The position numbers were made by a program, and so were the translations under genes. DNA of 22,824 nt from CAZIWW01 sp964543275 (lineage in GTDB: Bacteria; Patescibacteriota; Minisyncoccia; Moranbacterales; UBA11712), in NCBI GenBank assembly GCA_964543275.1, contig CAZIWW010000010.1, forward strand, positions 1 through 22,824, written 5' to 3'. Positions 21,829 to 22,824 of this stretch are shown one piece after another; the stretch's first letter is position 1; each line of letters starts with the position of its first letter. Below the pieces are notes generated by a model. That model saw nothing but the letters and a program-made list of their open reading frames with translations. It had not been told where the DNA came from and did no database searches.

Positions 21829-22824
21829 CTACCCCGTCGGCAGTTCTATTATAAAGCGGCTGCCTCTTCCCGCTCCTTCTGATTCGGCCCAGATGCGGCC
21901 CTGGTGAGCATCCATTACTTTCTTAGCAACGAAGAGCCCCAGTCCAGTGCCTTCGGTGTGGTAGTGATTTACTTCTTTCCCTCGTTGGAATTTCTGAAAC
22001 AATTCTTTAATTTCTTGCGGGTCAATGCCGATTCCTGTGTCGGAAACAATAATTCTAACAACCTCCGTATCCCCGCCGCCGTACGGCTTGCCGGCTTCAA
22101 ATCTCACCGTCACTCCTCCGCGTTGGGTATACTTGATGGCGTTCTCCACTAAATTAGAAATGACTTCTTTAATTTTCTTGCTGTCGATCTTAACTTTAGG
22201 AAGAGCAACGTTGGGCTTTCTGTAATCAAGATACAAACTCTTGTCTTTCGCCATAATTTCCAAAGCGTCAGTTACCTCCTTTGTTAAATTTTCAACTTGA
22301 GCCATTTGAAAATCAAATTCCATTCTGCCCGATTCAATGCGGGAAACATTTAAAAGATCCTCTACTAGTTGAATTAATCTTTCATTGGAAATATAAACTT
22401 TCTCCATCACCGTTCTCTGGTTGGGGTCAACTTCCCCGTAAGTTCCTTCTAAAAGCAAAGATATAAACCCCTTAATGGATGTTAGCGGCGTGCGGAGCTG
22501 GTGGGAAGCGATAGAAATAAATTCCGTTTTGGCTCGGTCGAGCTTTCGCAACTGGTCGTTGGCGATTGCCAGTTGATCCGACAGCCTCTGTAATTCTTCC
22601 TTGCGTTTAACCTCCTCATTTACGGATTTAATCAGCATATAGCCAAAAACCGTAGTCAATGCCAAAGTTATTCCAATCAGCACTATATTAACCGTATTCT
22701 CAACAAAGAAAAACTGCGAGCCGATTAAGATGACCAGCGCCGCCACAAACGCCTGCGTGGCCAAGAGCTTAATGTTGAAAGCCTTAAATCGGACAATGAG
22801 GTAAGCGAGGAATGCCATGAAGAT
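21829..22824 (-). CDS. Sensor histidine kinase (cut by right edge)
   Basis: The frame stays open through the window edge, and the visible start at 22818 (IFMAFLAYLIVRF in context) reads as a membrane helix, so the gene probably begins outside. About 330 residues remain: at least three hydrophobic helices, a short coiled coil (EVKRKEELQRLSDQLAIAND), the dimerisation domain with phospho-acceptor His in IASHQLRTPLTSIKGF, and the ATPase domain with the N box (SNLVENAIKY), G1 (VSDTGIGI), F (LFQKFQRG) and G2 (TGLGLFVAKK) motifs. All catalytic motifs are intact. CPR genomes often carry such kinases with a long multi-helix N-terminus. The double-receiver protein two genes downstream is a candidate partner. 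Confidence 0.92.
   Translation of the reverse strand: MFMAFLAYLIVRFKAFNIKLLATQAFVAALVILIGSQFFFVENTVNIVLIGITLALTTVFGYMLIKSVNEEVKRKEELQRLSDQLAIANDQLRKLDRAKTEFISIASHQLRTPLTSIKGFISLLLEGTYGEVDPNQRTVMEKVYISNERLIQLVEDLLNVSRIESGRMEFDFQMAQVENLTKEVTDALEIMAKDKSLYLDYRKPNVALPKVKIDSKKIKEVISNLVENAIKYTQRGGVTVRFEAGKPYGGGDTEVVRIIVSDTGIGIDPQEIKELFQKFQRGKEVNHYHTEGTGLGLFVAKKVMDAHQGRIWAESEGAGRGSRFIIELPTG

Noticed and set aside
1..22824. tRNA, rRNA or recoded TGA codons
   Set aside because: I saw no cloverleaf-like or rRNA-like stretch in the gaps, and TGA ends several complete genes at expected lengths, so the recoded TGA of Absconditabacteria/Gracilibacteria is not supported.

Overview
The window looks like a piece of a small, streamlined Candidate Phyla Radiation (Patescibacteria) chromosome, most likely Parcubacteria-like. 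This is inferred from the gene content: an archaeal-type UMP kinase, a short archaeal-type aspartyl-tRNA synthetase, a fused ADP-forming acyl-CoA synthetase, a retained L9 protein, a membrane-anchored Ada-like zinc domain protein, and lysine-rich AT-leaning proteins. Nearly every gene is on the minus strand with short gaps. The standard genetic code is used: TGA ends several complete genes. I see no rRNA, tRNA, CRISPR array or insertion sequence.

Layout, left to right. 1-435: the 3' end of a McrC-like restriction gene (+), cut by the left edge, followed by a possible gene relic. 645-2208: archaeal-type UMP kinase, a 391-bp AT-rich gap with a short hexamer repeat, and a membrane protein with an Ada-like Cys/His domain. 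2290-2562: ribosomal protein L27 (+), driven by a good sigma70-like promoter that overlaps the start of the divergent gene. 2705-4981: CTP synthase and L9; L9 has its own promoter and a strong terminator. 5044-13499 (transcribed right to left): mraY, pgk, eno, gpmI, a PfkB-family kinase and the ADP-forming acyl-CoA synthetase. This is lower glycolysis joined to an ATP-yielding acetate step. 13630-16020: a D-Ala-D-Ala carboxypeptidase, ScpB and ScpA. 16128-19347: a YbaK-type tRNA-editing protein, an MFS transporter and AspRS. 19445-22824: a double-receiver response regulator, a nucleotide-sugar dehydrogenase and a sensor histidine kinase cut by the right edge.

The most unusual signal lies between the genes. 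Many gaps are filled by AT-rich DNA built of degenerate 7-bp repeats, often as two inverted arms around a spacer. Three gaps (before pyrG, pgk and mraY) carry the same ~115-120 bp element: two ~33-bp arms built on ACGAATT around a ~48-50 nt spacer, beginning 8-11 bp before the start codon. Other gaps carry the same architecture with a different heptamer. Two such arrays run into coding sequence and encode the C-terminal tails of ScpB and the MFS protein. I regard this as a candidate undescribed family of intergenic heptad-arm palindromes.
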